Made by a program: the position numbers and the translations under genes
Notes under the pieces: model-generated
Databases searched by the model: none
Seen by the model: only the letters and a program-made list of their open reading frames with translations
Told to the model about the DNA's origin: nothing
From: Welwitschia mirabilis
Lineage: Eukaryota; Gnetophyta; Gnetopsida; Welwitschiales
Assembly (NCBI GenBank): GCA_051453625.1
Contig: JBOZIK010000001.1
Span: 186,176,749 to 186,240,748, forward strand
DNA: 64,000 nucleotides
Direction: 5' to 3'
Part shown: in pieces, positions 36,401-46,959 of the stretch
Layout of the letters: the number at the start of each line of letters is the position of its first letter
How positions within the stretch are numbered: the first letter of the stretch is position 1

Positions 36401-39400
36401 AAGAAAAGGACATATGAACTAGAGACTTGCATTTAATATTTTTGTAATCTTGTTTAGGTGAATATTAAATATGATCATATTTGTCACAAAGAGAAGGAAA
36501 TTATATGCATGTTTGTATTGAATTTTTTCCCCCTGATTTGAGGCATATGTTTGGTTTTTAATTCCTACAATTTTTATTATTTCATGTATGTGTTATTCTT
36601 GAAGAATGAGAAGGTAGATATGTTATGCTATTAAAGATATCATAAATATTTAATTTAAATTTAGTTAAATTAAAGATTATTCTTCCATAGATAAAAACTG
36701 TGTAATAGCCTATGTGCCATGATGTGATCACTGCATTGCTTACAAAGTCTAGCATGCCATGAAGATCTCTTTTCTGTTTGCATGGATAAGGGTTTTCTTA
36801 CACCTATAACTATGCTTCAAAATTCTTATGTTGATCTTGTTATCATGATGGAGCTTTCCTATTATGAAACTGTAATGAGATAAGCTCCATTGATCAAACT
36901 TGTATCATCTTCGTAAGCTTGGTGAATCTTGAGTTTGAGGCCTAAAGCAAGTCTAGAATGTAAAACTTGTTAAGAGAAGTTTGAAAGTTCTATACTTATA
37001 AAACTCACCAAAGATACTTGTGAATCTTTCCAAACTTGCAAATTTGGTGAGTGCTAGAATGCTAAGCTTGATTCAAATGGCAAAAGTTAATATACATTGT
37101 AAGACAACAGAATTTGATATATATGCTCTTTTATCAAATGGCCACAAAGTTATATCAAATATAAAGGGAATAATGAATTTGCAACAATATTTAAGACCAT
37201 ACAAGACCATATAGAGAAGTTTTTTTACAAAGTAATTTAAAAAAACATATGGAATCTATTTTAGAAGTCCTCTTGCCATAGCCGTAACTTTCTCATATGA
37301 AATCCTTTTAACAAGCTACAATATATTTTGAAATATTATTTTTGAGACCATAAGAATGCAAAAAAGGATCTTTTTTATTGGATGTCATCTATTAGAATAA
37401 AACAATCCAAACATTTTGTAAGAATCATTTTAGCAACATTTCCTGTATATCCCTTTGGAATGCAAAACTATTACATTCTACATGGCAACATGCATATATC
37501 ACATAATACTTATCATATGATTGTCTGTTTCAAGTATATATCATGAAATAATTATCATATCATTGTCTGTTTTAAGTATTTTGTTAAAGAAATATATGCT
37601 TTAGACAATCAAATTTGAAAAGAAGAATTACTAAAACTAATGTGTGCATATATGTCACACATATTCATTATTCCTATGGCATTTACAATGCTTATTTGTT
37701 AGGTAGGAATCCTTATTATTTTTTTTAAACCATAACATTAATTAAAATACTAGAAAAACTTATGATATTCATAGTCCTTTACCAAGTTTGTTGAGTTTTT
37801 ATTAGTTCAGAGGATGAGTCTGAGTGTAGAATGTATTCCCGAGTTTAGAGGTAAGTCTGACTCTAGCAACTATTAAAAGCTTTAAAAATAGAAAGCATAA
37901 CAAGGAAAAAAAATAAAACAATAACAAATAACATGATTTGGCCCTTTATTCCCTTCATTAATGGAAATCACCATATAACTCCTAGATTAAACCCTCAAGA
38001 TAGTAATTGACATGAAGGCAAGTTATCCCTCTAGCTCATACATAAATAGTTCTACAACCAAAGGACAAAGTGAAGGTGACTTACAATGGAGGATGTCCTC
38101 TACTCCAAGATGTACCAAATAGTTCTACACCAAAAGGATGAAGCAAAAGTGGTTTCTAGATTATTAGATATTGATTGTTTAAGAAAGTACCCTAACAAAG
38201 AATGGAACAAACTTAATAGAAAAGCTTTTTCCATAACATATTTATGTCTAAGTAATGGCATATTGTAGAGAAATATGGAAATTTAAAATGAACATGTTTT
38301 TAAGATCTTTTAAGATGTTTGAGAAATTCATTTTTTAAGACCTTTTAAGGCATTTTTTTCGACATTGCAACATGAGCACATTCTTATGGCTTATGCTATG
38401 AAATGTCAATTGTTTATCTGATCTTTTCTATTGTTGAATATGTGCTACATAGGTATATATGTGGTTCATTTTGTTTTACATTTTAGTTATGATGTTCTTT
38501 ACCCTTTTTAAAGTAATTTAAAAAAAAGAAAGAGGGGGAGGGGACCAGCCCTTAAATGGTTGAAATTTCATTTGCAAATATGGGCTCTTCTCAAGTAATT
38601 ATATCTAACATATTGAAAAGAATGATAATAAACAAAGGTAAGAAGTTTTACATTCTAAGGAAAAACAAATGAGAGGAAGCTTCAAAGAATACTGAGGTAC
38701 GACCAAAAAACCTTTGTATTATAGGTCTCAATACTTTACAATTGATTTCAAATTAATTGTTTTATTTAGGTGTTTTCAGAAGTTGAAAGTAGCAAAAGAA
38801 ATATTGCTATTAAGCTCTTTCTCTATTGAAGTAATTCAGAAATATGAATACAAAGAACAATTATTTTTGAAAGAACAGTTGGATCTAAAAAGAGGAAAAT
38901 AATTGATTTTTATAATAGTATACTCTCTTTCAATTGCATAAACCACCAAGAGATGATACACAAGTAATAAGGTGTAATGGTTTTTCTTATCTCATGTTAA
39001 TTCAAGAGATATTGAGATGATGAATGGTTTTTCTTATCTTATGTTAATAGGGTGCAATGGTTTTTCTACATATGGATGAGTAATTTTTAACATTCATGTT
39101 TTATAGTCTCATGCTGTTCTACAACATTGGTCCTTCTATGATAATTCGAATGGAAAACCCTCTTGGTTTTGATTATACTGACCATATTTATTTTGATAAT
39201 TTTTTATACTATCTTATAGGGCTATGTAGGGAAATTAAGAATATTGAATTTGATGTTAAGTTCCACATCAGAATGATTAAAGAAGAAGCATCTTTTATTA
39301 TTGGTATAATTTCCTAGTTTTTTAAGAAAGTTTGCTATACACGTGAGCTAGATAAAGGCCTTCATGTTGATGTATCTTAGTTCCTGTGTCAAACACCCTT

Positions 39401-40250
39401 CCTTTAGTAAGGATTCATGATGATGATGTGTTTACAACACAATCATTAATGAAGAGATAACAATCTTCTAAAGGTTAGTGGCTAAGATATCATAAAAGAA
39501 GGATCAGTCACTAGATGTTTCCTTTTTAAGAAAGAAAAGGATGGTGAAAGTGAGGTTAATAGAATACATGAAAAACTCCTTAATAGTGCTGCTCATGTAC
39601 TACAACTTAACTATCTTATGTAGCCTTATTGATGTATCTTAGCTGGTGAAGAGGTTCTTTGAAAGACTTCAAAGAGCTACTTTAGAGGCCCTATAGAACT
39701 TTCTAGAATAAGACATAGAGCACTTGACATAGGAATATGCTATCAAATATGCCCATGAAGTGCTATGATTTCATCCTCTATTTTCTAGTGATAGTTACTT
39801 ATGGTGTATACATTACCAAAGATCAAGTCAATGGTTCCAAAGATATTGCATTATCTATAAAATTGATGTGGAACTAAGGCATAAAAAATGTCTTAGAAGT
39901 CAGAAGCCAAGTATGTTACATCTGTAGGTCACTAATTTTAGATGTGGATCACAATCACCACTATCTATTAATTATCTAGTCACACTGCATTCACGATGAG
40001 ATGTCTTAGGTTATAACTTATCTCCAACTCTATTCCTCATGGGATAGGAAATCTGTAATGTGGTATGTGCACATCATATAAAAAATGTAGCTCAATACAC
40101 ATAGAATCAATTTTTCCTTACGAAAGTTTAGTCCACTAGTTCCACAAGTAGAGAAGGCAAATATCAAAGAAGATACTTTTAGAGTATAATTTGTAAATTT
40201 CTATTAGCATTATAATTCCTCATTATTTAACTCAAAAAATCTGGACTGCT
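36401..40250. other. CACTA interior, unidentified
   Basis: No named gene. Several modest open frames (for example 37,020-37,214, 38,714-38,902 and 39,096-39,317 on the plus strand) have no motif I recognise. At 38,263-38,350 a sequence resembling a CACTA end plus one subterminal unit occurs (listed separately). A few stretches have exon-like composition, so further captured fragments are possible. Confidence 0.35.
38258..38355 (+). repeat. Internal CACTA-end-like sequence
   Basis: TATTGTAGAGAAATATGG resembles the terminal CACTNTAAGAAATATAGG. It is followed within 100 bases by TTTTTTAAGACCTTTTAAGGCATTTTT, a subterminal-type motif that also occurs near the right end (46,088-46,115). It may be the end of a second CACTA copy, or a rearranged internal piece. 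Confidence 0.4.
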
Positions 40251-41175
40251 TACTTGTGAAAGCAATAAGTGGATTCAAGCCTAAGGCTTTCACAATGGAG
40301 GAGATCCTTAAGGTCACTGAGCATTTCTCTAAAAAGATTAGATAAGGGGACTTTAAATTAGTATTTCTAGGAAATCTAATAGATGGCCATCAAATAGCAA
40401 TTAAGGTACTCTTAGCTTTTTCAAGCCAAAGAAAAGAAGAATTTTTAAATGAGGTAAATTTTTTATAGACAATAAAATATTTTGTGATTTTCATTTATGG
40501 GTCTTGTAGTAACATGATTTTTCTCACTGATATGCTATGTCTTCATTTTGATAGCTTCAAATTTTGTATCATGCTAATCATAGACATTTGATTTTCTTAC
40601 TAGGATACAATAGCTAACAAAATGATTTCATGCTTATTTATGAACACATACTAGGAGGGTCTCTCAAAGCTCACCTTTATGGTAAGGCTGTAACTCAATG
40701 TCCAAATAGTTTTTTGTTTTTTCACCCTTTACATAAGTTGCATATCAATTTTCACATGATTCATTTGTCTCATTTTGCATGCTCATATTTTCTTGAAAAT
40801 GTCCATATTCATGACATATTACAAGTCCANNNNNNNNNNNNNNNNNNNNNNNNNNNNNNNNNNNNNNNNGTAGAGCATTAGATGCTACTCAAGGTAAACT
40901 GATAAAGCATGCATTAAGTATAAACTTCAATTAACAATATGAGGATATTGTTTGAAATGAATTCATTAAACTTGTAGGGCTAGAATACCTACATGTAGGA
41001 TGCAAGACAAAGCTTATTCATAAAGATGTAAAGACTACCAATGTACTTCTTAATTATAATCTTAGAGGAAAGGTTTTAGATTTCGGATTGTCAAATGAAT
41101 TAATGGAGCATAAAGCTTCTCACATTACAACTATAGTAAAAGGCATATCAGGATACTTAGATCCAGAGCGTGTGA
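40251..41175 (+). pseudogene. Captured receptor-like kinase fragment 1
   Basis: A plant receptor-like kinase (LRR/malectin RLK style) with exon-intron structure kept. Exon 1 (to 40,453, then GTAAAT): F-T-M-E-E-I-L-K-V-T-E-H-F-S, a decayed glycine loop, and I-A-I-K-V with the ATP-binding Lys. Exon 2 (40,555-40,681, then GTAAGG): H-A-N-H-R-H-L-I-F-L-L-G-Y and L-I-Y-E-H-I-L-G-G-S-L-K. Next, R-A-L-D-A-T-Q then GTAAAC (about 40,871-40,892). Last exon (from 40,978 after CTTGTAG): G-L-E-Y-L-H...I-H-K-D-V-K-T-T-N-V-L-L, D-F-G-L-S, G-Y-L-D-P-E. The H-R-D Arg is Lys. The kinase ends after subdomain VIII; the C-lobe is missing. A 40-N gap lies inside. Confidence 0.85.
40830..40869. other. Assembly gap, 40 N
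   Basis: Forty N inside kinase fragment 1, between the G-G-S-L-K exon and the R-A-L-D-A-T-Q exon end. Confidence 0.95.
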
Positions 41176-41429
41176 TACATTTTCATTTTTCCCAATGTTA
41201 ACAAGTCCTACTCAATGTGGATGCCATGTTCTAATTGAAAATTTGGTTGGTGTTGATGCAGGTAATTCAAAATCCAATTGTTAACAAACAAAAGTGCTGT
41301 CAATCAGGAGCTGAAGAAAACTATGGACAAGAAATTGATGGGTAGATTTCACAACATAAAGTCAATCAGGAGGATGGGCCAGAGTTGCTAGGGCATGTAT
41401 TCATGGCAATGTATTAGTGATGGCAATTA

Positions 41430-42821
41430 AATAAGAAATTTTAGAGGAAAACAATGCAATGACATAACCCTGATCCTATTTACGAAGCAAGGGTGTTGAC
41501 AATCTCAACACTATTCTTTTGCAGGTAAATATTAAGGTTAAGTTAAAAAATGACATGGATAAGAAAGATAAGTTTTTTAAATATCAAAAACATTATTTTG
41601 AAATAAGGTCATGTCAAAGATATGCTTAGGTTATTGTGTTACTTTAATAAAAAGCTTTATCATATTAAAATTCTATACACGCATTTCGTATTAATGGAGT
41701 TATGCTTCAATGGTAATGATGATCATGACTAGCTTTTTATGAACTCCTATATGTTGATATAATTTTAGTGGTATTAACTAATAATGCAATTGATCTTTAT
41801 CCTATGTAGATTGTCTATCCTCTACAATGGCTGATGGATTAAAGCTTCTAGCCTTTATAATTAATAAGATTAAGAAAGAAACTAGGAATTACTCTAACTT
41901 ATTAGGTATAGGAATATTTGGCAAAGTGTATAAATGGATCACAAAGGATGGATGTAAAATAGCACTCAAAGTCATGTCCAAGTCCTCTAGGTAAGGGCAA
42001 GGAAAGCAGGAGTTCCTAAATGAGGTAGTTCTTTAAACATGATTGATAAAAGAAATCACAATCATAACACATTCTACATAACAAACCCTTTTTTTAAATT
42101 ATTTTATCATGTTATGGTTGCAACTTAAACTACTATCTCTTGCAAATCATAAGAATTTGGTGTCCTACTGGGATACTGTAGCAACTCAGGAAAGCACATC
42201 TTTATCTATAAATACATGCTAAAAGAATTACTCGCAAGTTATATTTATGATAAGAGTAAAGCTAATGTTCACATACACATGAATTCTAGTGATATTTCTA
42301 TTAGTTGATGCTAATCACAATAGTTGCTATCACAGGCAATTTAGGAAAAGAAATCAATTGGAGGAGGAGATTACAAATAGTTTTTGATGTTTCCCAAGGT
42401 AAAAAGGAATACTTTAATCACGAACATAAAGCTTGGTAATAAAAAAGGATTCCTAAAAAGAATCATTAAAGTTGCAGGACTAGAGTAATTACATTTTGGA
42501 TGCAAACTAACATCATCCACAAAGATATGAAGTGTATCAACATCCTTTTAGATAATGATTTCATAGCAAAACTTGTAGAATTAAAACCTAAAATAAAGAT
42601 GCTTCTAAAAGCAAGGATAAAATGAAAGAACGAACATAGGTCATGGAGATTCTATTACAGAAGACTGTAGAAGTAGGATGTCCTATGGCCACAATGTTAG
42701 AAGATGTATTAGAGAAAGTTGAAGCACCTCAGATTAACAATCTTTTATTAAGGATCTTCCTGTTTGTGGGATTTGAAAAAGCTCCTAGTCCTCCTCCAAA
42801 AGAACCTTAACAGAAGCAAAT
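41430..42821 (+). repeat. Tandem duplication unit 1 with kinase fragment
   Basis: Aligns almost throughout with 42,922-44,345, from AATTTTAGAGGAAAA at its start to CCTYAACAGAAGCAAAT at its end. It is separated from the second unit by a 100-N gap. The period is close to 1.5 kb including the placeholder gap. Confidence 0.85.
41830..42770 (+). pseudogene. Captured receptor-like kinase fragment 2
   Basis: Kinase N-lobe: I-I-N-K-I-K-K-E-T-R-N-Y-S, a glycine loop decayed to G-I-G-I-F-G-K-V-Y-K, and I-A-L-K-V. After an intron: L-S-L-A-N-H-K-N-L-V-S (about 42,130-42,175), then Y-K-Y-M-L-like sequence. Further on: G-L-E-x-L-H-F-G-C and a frameshifted I-H-K-D-M-K-C-I-N-I-L-L-D-N-D-F. Its end (about 42,640-42,800) reads L-L-Q-K-T-V-E-V-G-C-P-M-A-T-M-L-E-D-V-L-E-K-V, split over frames, like the C-terminal end of RLK kinases, followed by A-P-S-P-P-P-K-E-P. 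Several stops. Same family and exon plan as fragment 1. Confidence 0.8.
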
Positions 42822-42921
42822 NNNNNNNNNNNNNNNNNNNNNNNNNNNNNNNNNNNNNNNNNNNNNNNNNNNNNNNNNNNNNNNNNNNNNNNNNNNNNNN
42901 NNNNNNNNNNNNNNNNNNNNN
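42822..42921. other. Assembly gap, 100 N
   Basis: A 100-N placeholder exactly at the junction of the two tandem units, the place where an assembler is most likely to fail. Confidence 0.95.
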
Positions 42922-44345
42922 AACAAGCAATTTTAGAGGAAAAAAATGTAATGACAAAACCCTTATCCTATTTATGAAGGAAGGGTGTTGATAACCTCAA
43001 CACTACTCTTTTGTGGGTAAATAATAAGGTTAAGCTAAGCAATGACATGGATAAGAAAGATAAGTTTTTTAAATCTTGGAAACATTATTTTGAAATAAGA
43101 TCATACTAAAGATATGTTTAGGTTATTGTGTTACTTTAATATAAATCCTTATCACATTAAAATTCTATACAAGCATGGCATATCAATGGAGTTACGCTTC
43201 AATAGTAATGATGATCATGAATAGATTTTTATGAACTATTATATGTTGATATCATTTTAGTGGTATTAAGCTAATGATGTAATTGACCTTTACTTTTATT
43301 TTGTGGAGACTGTCTATCATCTATAATGGCTGATGGATTAAAGCTCCCAGTCTTTACAATTAATGAGATTAAGAAAGCAACTAGGAATTACTCTAACTTA
43401 TTAGGTACAAGAGGCTTTGGCAAAGTGTATAAAGGGATCACAAAGGATGAATGTAAAATAGCACTCAAAGTCATCACCAAGTTCTTTGAGTAAGGGTAAG
43501 GAAAGCAAGAGGTCCTAAATGAGGTTGTCCTTCAAACATGATTGGCAAAAGAAATCACAATGCATAACACGTTCTACATAACAAACTCAATAAAGTTTTT
43601 TAAATTGCTTTATCATGTTCTATTTATATCTTAAACTGCTATCTCTTACAAATCATAAGAATTTGGTGTCTCTACTAGGATACTATAGCAACTCAAAAAA
43701 TCATATCTTTATCTATGAACACATGTCAAAATAGTTACTTATAGGTTATCTTCATGGTAAAAGTAAAGCTAATGTTTAGATGCACATGAATTCTAGTGAT
43801 ATCTCTGTCAGTTAATCCTAATTACATTAGTTGATATTACAAGAAATTTAGGAAAAAAACTTAATTGGAGGAGGAGATTGCAAATAGATTTTGATGTTGC
43901 CCAAGGTAAGGAGGCATACTTTAATCATAAACATAAAGCTTGATAATAAAAAAGGATTCCTAAAATGACTTATTAAGGGACTGGAGTACTTACATTTTAG
44001 ATGCAAACTAAAGTTCATCCACAGAGATTTGAAGTGTAAAAAAATCCTTTTAAATAATGATTTCACAACAAAACTTGTAGACTTTAAAGCCTAAAATGAA
44101 GATGCTTCTGAACAAACCAAGCTAGGCCAAAATGAAAGAACAAACATAGGTCATGAAGATTATATTGCAAAAAAATATAGAAGTAGGTTGTCCTATTACC
44201 ATAATGTTGGAAGATGCATTAGAAAAAGTTGACATATCAAATAACACCTCAAATTAACTATCTTTTATTAAAGATATTCATCTTTGTGGGATTTGAAGAA
44301 GCTCGTAGTCCTTCTCCAGAGGAACCTCAACAGAAGCAAATTAAA
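42922..44345 (+). repeat. Tandem duplication unit 2 with kinase fragment
   Basis: Second copy of the roughly 1.4-kb unit. It differs from unit 1 by scattered substitutions and small indels, and it keeps the kinase motifs better. It continues past the end of unit 1 (AATTAAAAGCAAAACTAATGG) because unit 1 is cut by the gap. Confidence 0.85.
43325..44270 (+). pseudogene. Captured receptor-like kinase fragment 3
   Basis: The best preserved of the three. F-T-I-N-E-I-K-K-A-T-R-N-Y-S, then the glycine loop L-G-T-R-G-F-G-K-V-Y-K-G and I-A-L-K-V-I with the ATP-binding Lys (43,340-43,485). Then an intron, N-H-K-N-L-V and a degraded L-L-G-Y (about 43,650-43,700). R-R-R-L-Q-I-D-F-D-V-A-Q is followed by a GTAAGG donor (about 43,865-43,906), then G-L-E-Y-L-H-F-R-C...F-I-H-R-D-L-K-C (43,978-44,035). 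The catalytic H-R-D is kept, but D-F-G reads D-F-K. The C-terminal M-L-E-D-A-L-E-K-V lies near 44,207-44,235. Internal stops make it a pseudogene. Confidence 0.85.
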
Positions 44346-45880
44346 AGCAAAACTAATGGTAAGGAATACATGGAATGTATTTTTATGAAGATAGCATTAA
44401 GATGATTGATGAATCTCATAAATTAGCATAGGGGAATAACATTGAGGTTTTGAAGGATAAATGTATAGCTGCTATTCAAGAACTACCTAGCACTAGTGCT
44501 TGTCATTTATTTGCAAAAGTTTCAAAGGTGTTTTTGACTATATTCTCAAATTTATATACCAGTACCCATTTGGGCCAATCATCATAACATTTGGAGAGAT
44601 TCTCAAGTGCCATAGAAGACTTGAATACTTTAACCACTGAATCAAAGACTAGTAAAAAAAAAAAAAAAAAAAAAGTACTCCCACTTAATCATTCATTTTA
44701 GACTTAGTTTTTAGTAGCACATTCAAAGCTAACTAAATGAAGCTTTTCTCCATCCTTAATAAGAAATGATTTTTAATGCAATGGCCTATGTTGCTTTAAG
44801 AACTTAACTAATTACATAGTTGTTAAAGGTATTCTTAGTACTATGAATTCTACTATGATTGATGCTGTATCAAGAGCAAAATGAATTTTGCCTAAATCAT
44901 TTCTTTCCATATCATCTAAACTCCAAGTAATATTTACATCTTTTCCTCCAAATAAATCTAGAACTTATCTTATCTTTTCTATTATTATCATATGATGCTA
45001 AATTTATTTGATTTAGATCTAGTGTTTTCAATCCACCTATTTTCGCATTGCATGATTAATTGTAAATAAGTAAACAACCTATGATAAAACTTAAGTAAGT
45101 ACATAAGAGATGTGAGCCCTTATAAAAGAGAAAACACAGGTATGAATTTGTCTATAAATTAGGCCTACAAAATTATTGCTACTCCTATTACTTTATGATG
45201 GAAAAGAGAAGATAATTAGTAAATTATTAGAGCCCACCTTTGCNNNNNNNNNNNNNNNNNNNNNNNNNNNNNNNNNNNNNNNNNNNNNNNNNNNNNNNNN
45301 NNNNNNNNNNNNNNNNNNNNNNNNNNNNNNNNNNNNNNNNNNNNNNNNNNNNNNNNNNNNNNNNNNNNNNNATACTAAAAGATCAATAAGAATGTGCTCC
45401 CAAAGAAAACATTACAAACCTAAATTCAATGAGATTTCAAGTCCTTGTTCAAATCTATCCCATCTCATCTGATATATGCATGTATTCCATGTTCTATTTG
45501 GATGGTGATCCACTCATTTACCATATGTGCTAGTGTTTGTAATTGTTGTTGGTTCTTTTCCTTTCTTGTTCAATTGAAGGAATCCTTCTTTAGTTGTATA
45601 AGCTTGTTACATTTCCCATAAATTACATTATCCTTTAACTCCTATCTTGGACATAGACAAGCTATCTAATTTATATGAGAATGATTATTCTTTTATGACA
45701 TTGAACATTTTGTCATGTAAGGAAAATATTCTAGGTGTTTTTCTTAAATCCTCTATAATTAAATTAATAGACATTAGCTTATACACAACTTTACTTATAA
45801 TGTTACCCAAAAGGGCTGGTGATGCTACTTGAAATTCTAGCTTAATTTATTTATTTTTTTTTTTTTGTTGTTGGGTAACG
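44346..45880. other. CACTA interior, unidentified
   Basis: A 21-base poly(A) run occurs at 44,654-44,674. On the minus strand about 44,815-45,000 encodes a rather open, protein-like stretch (D-L-F-G-G-K-D-V-N-I-T-W-S-L-D-D-M then F-A-L-D-T-A-S) that I cannot identify. A 61-codon plus-strand frame at 45,647-45,832 has no known motif. Confidence 0.35.
45244..45371. other. Assembly gap, 128 N
   Basis: 128 N inside the CACTA element; the non-round length suggests an estimated gap size. Confidence 0.95.
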
Positions 45881-46136
45881 CCTTTTGAGGTGTTTAATTA
45901 ATAAAATGCCTCAAAAGGCCTTTAAAGCTATTTCTTTAAAAAAAAAAAAATCTCAAAAAAAATGCCTTAAAAGGCCCTTTTGAGGTGTCTTTATTACAAT
46001 GCCTTATAAATGCCTTAAAAACTTATTGGCTTTTAAGGCAATATTTTTGAAATATTTTTGTGAAGAAACATCCTAAAATCCTTTAAGGCATTTTTTAAGA
46101 CCTTTTAAGGTGTTTTAGCCTATATTTCTTAGAGTG
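45880..46136 (-). repeat. CACTA right terminal repeat and subterminal array
   Basis: About ten copies of TTTTGAGGTGTTT, AATGCCTTAAAAGGCC, TTTAAGGCATTTTTT and relatives in both orientations, ending in the inverted terminal sequence CCTATATTTCTTAGAGTG at 46,136. Several units are themselves near-palindromic. Confidence 0.8.
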
Positions 46137-46139
46137 GTT
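46137..46139. repeat. CACTA target-site duplication, right copy (GTT)
   Basis: GTT directly after the element end, identical to 33,234-33,236. Confidence 0.7.
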
Positions 46140-46760
46140 ATCCTTGATGAACCATATCAATTATGAAACTGTCACAATGTCATAACCAACATAAACCATG
46201 AGGGACATGAACATGAATATAAAACTAAAAGATATTTTCATTAGAAGTTAAATTAACATCTAATTATAAAGCAGTAATAGTTTAATGAAGAAAACATAGC
46301 CTAACACTAAGGAAGACTCCTATCTGTAACTAATAGATATACCTTCTATCCTTTAATTGCCTATCCTAAGAATTTTTAGGGCCAAAGAATATGATAAAAG
46401 TTAAAGATAAAGACCATGTTTATTTATAACAAAAGATTCTAAAAATAGCAAATCTAATAGACACAACCAAAACCCTAATGATGCATAGAAAGCACATAAC
46501 ACATTGCATAATTTAGATGAAGTTTGGTACATTAACTAAAATAGTCATTGACCTATATGTCATTTAGGTAATGGTGAGGATGATGATTCCATGTCAAAAT
46601 AAGTCCATATTAGCTTGCATCTTTAGTCTAATTAACATATTTGTTGGCATCCACATGTTATAATCTAGCAATGTTGTTTGAACAATGGAGGGAATGGTGA
46701 TCTTATTGAGGATCTTTACCAAGTGAAAATAACCTTGAAGATTATTAACTCCTAGTTAGA
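46140..46760 (-). repeat. Gypsy LTR copy B, 5' half
   Basis: Resumes the LTR interrupted at 33,233. It aligns with 26,055-26,638, including CATATCAATTATGAAACTG, AGGAAGACTCCT, AATAGCAAATCTAATAGA and ACCCTAATGATGCATAGAAAGCAC. The other LTR copy is truncated at 26,638, so the true LTR start cannot be defined by comparison; it may extend up to about 46,960, where the minus strand reads TGTCATAACACTCG, a plausible TG start. Confidence 0.75.
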
Positions 46761-46959
46761 ATGTGAAATATTAGAGTTAATCCAAAATTCCTTCAAATAT
46801 GTTGATACTTGTGCATTTTTATGATTTTCTCCTTGACTCTCAATAATTATTGTTTTCTGCTTAAACTTGTTTAAATGTCCTATAATACTACTCAAAATAC
46901 CCCATAAAAAAACATAAAATTTGGCATAGCAACATACATTGAGTATCGAGTGTTATGAC

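Larger units (their letters stand above)
33237..46136. mobile_element. 12.9-kb CACTA (En/Spm) transposon carrying host gene fragments
   Basis: The left end reads TACTATAAGATATCTAGG and the right end, on the other strand, CACTCTAAGAAATATAGG; 14 of 18 positions match and both resemble the plant CACTA terminal consensus CACTACAAGAAA. Both ends continue into subterminal arrays of TTTTAAGGCATTTA-like repeats in both orientations. GTT flanks both sides, and the element splits a gypsy LTR whose halves are otherwise collinear with another LTR copy. Inside I recognise no TNP2-type transposase. Instead there are fragments of an Hsp110 chaperone gene and receptor-like kinase genes with introns. It is best described as a non-autonomous gene-capturing CACTA (Pack-CACTA type). 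Three assembly gaps lie inside, so the length is approximate. Confidence 0.8.
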
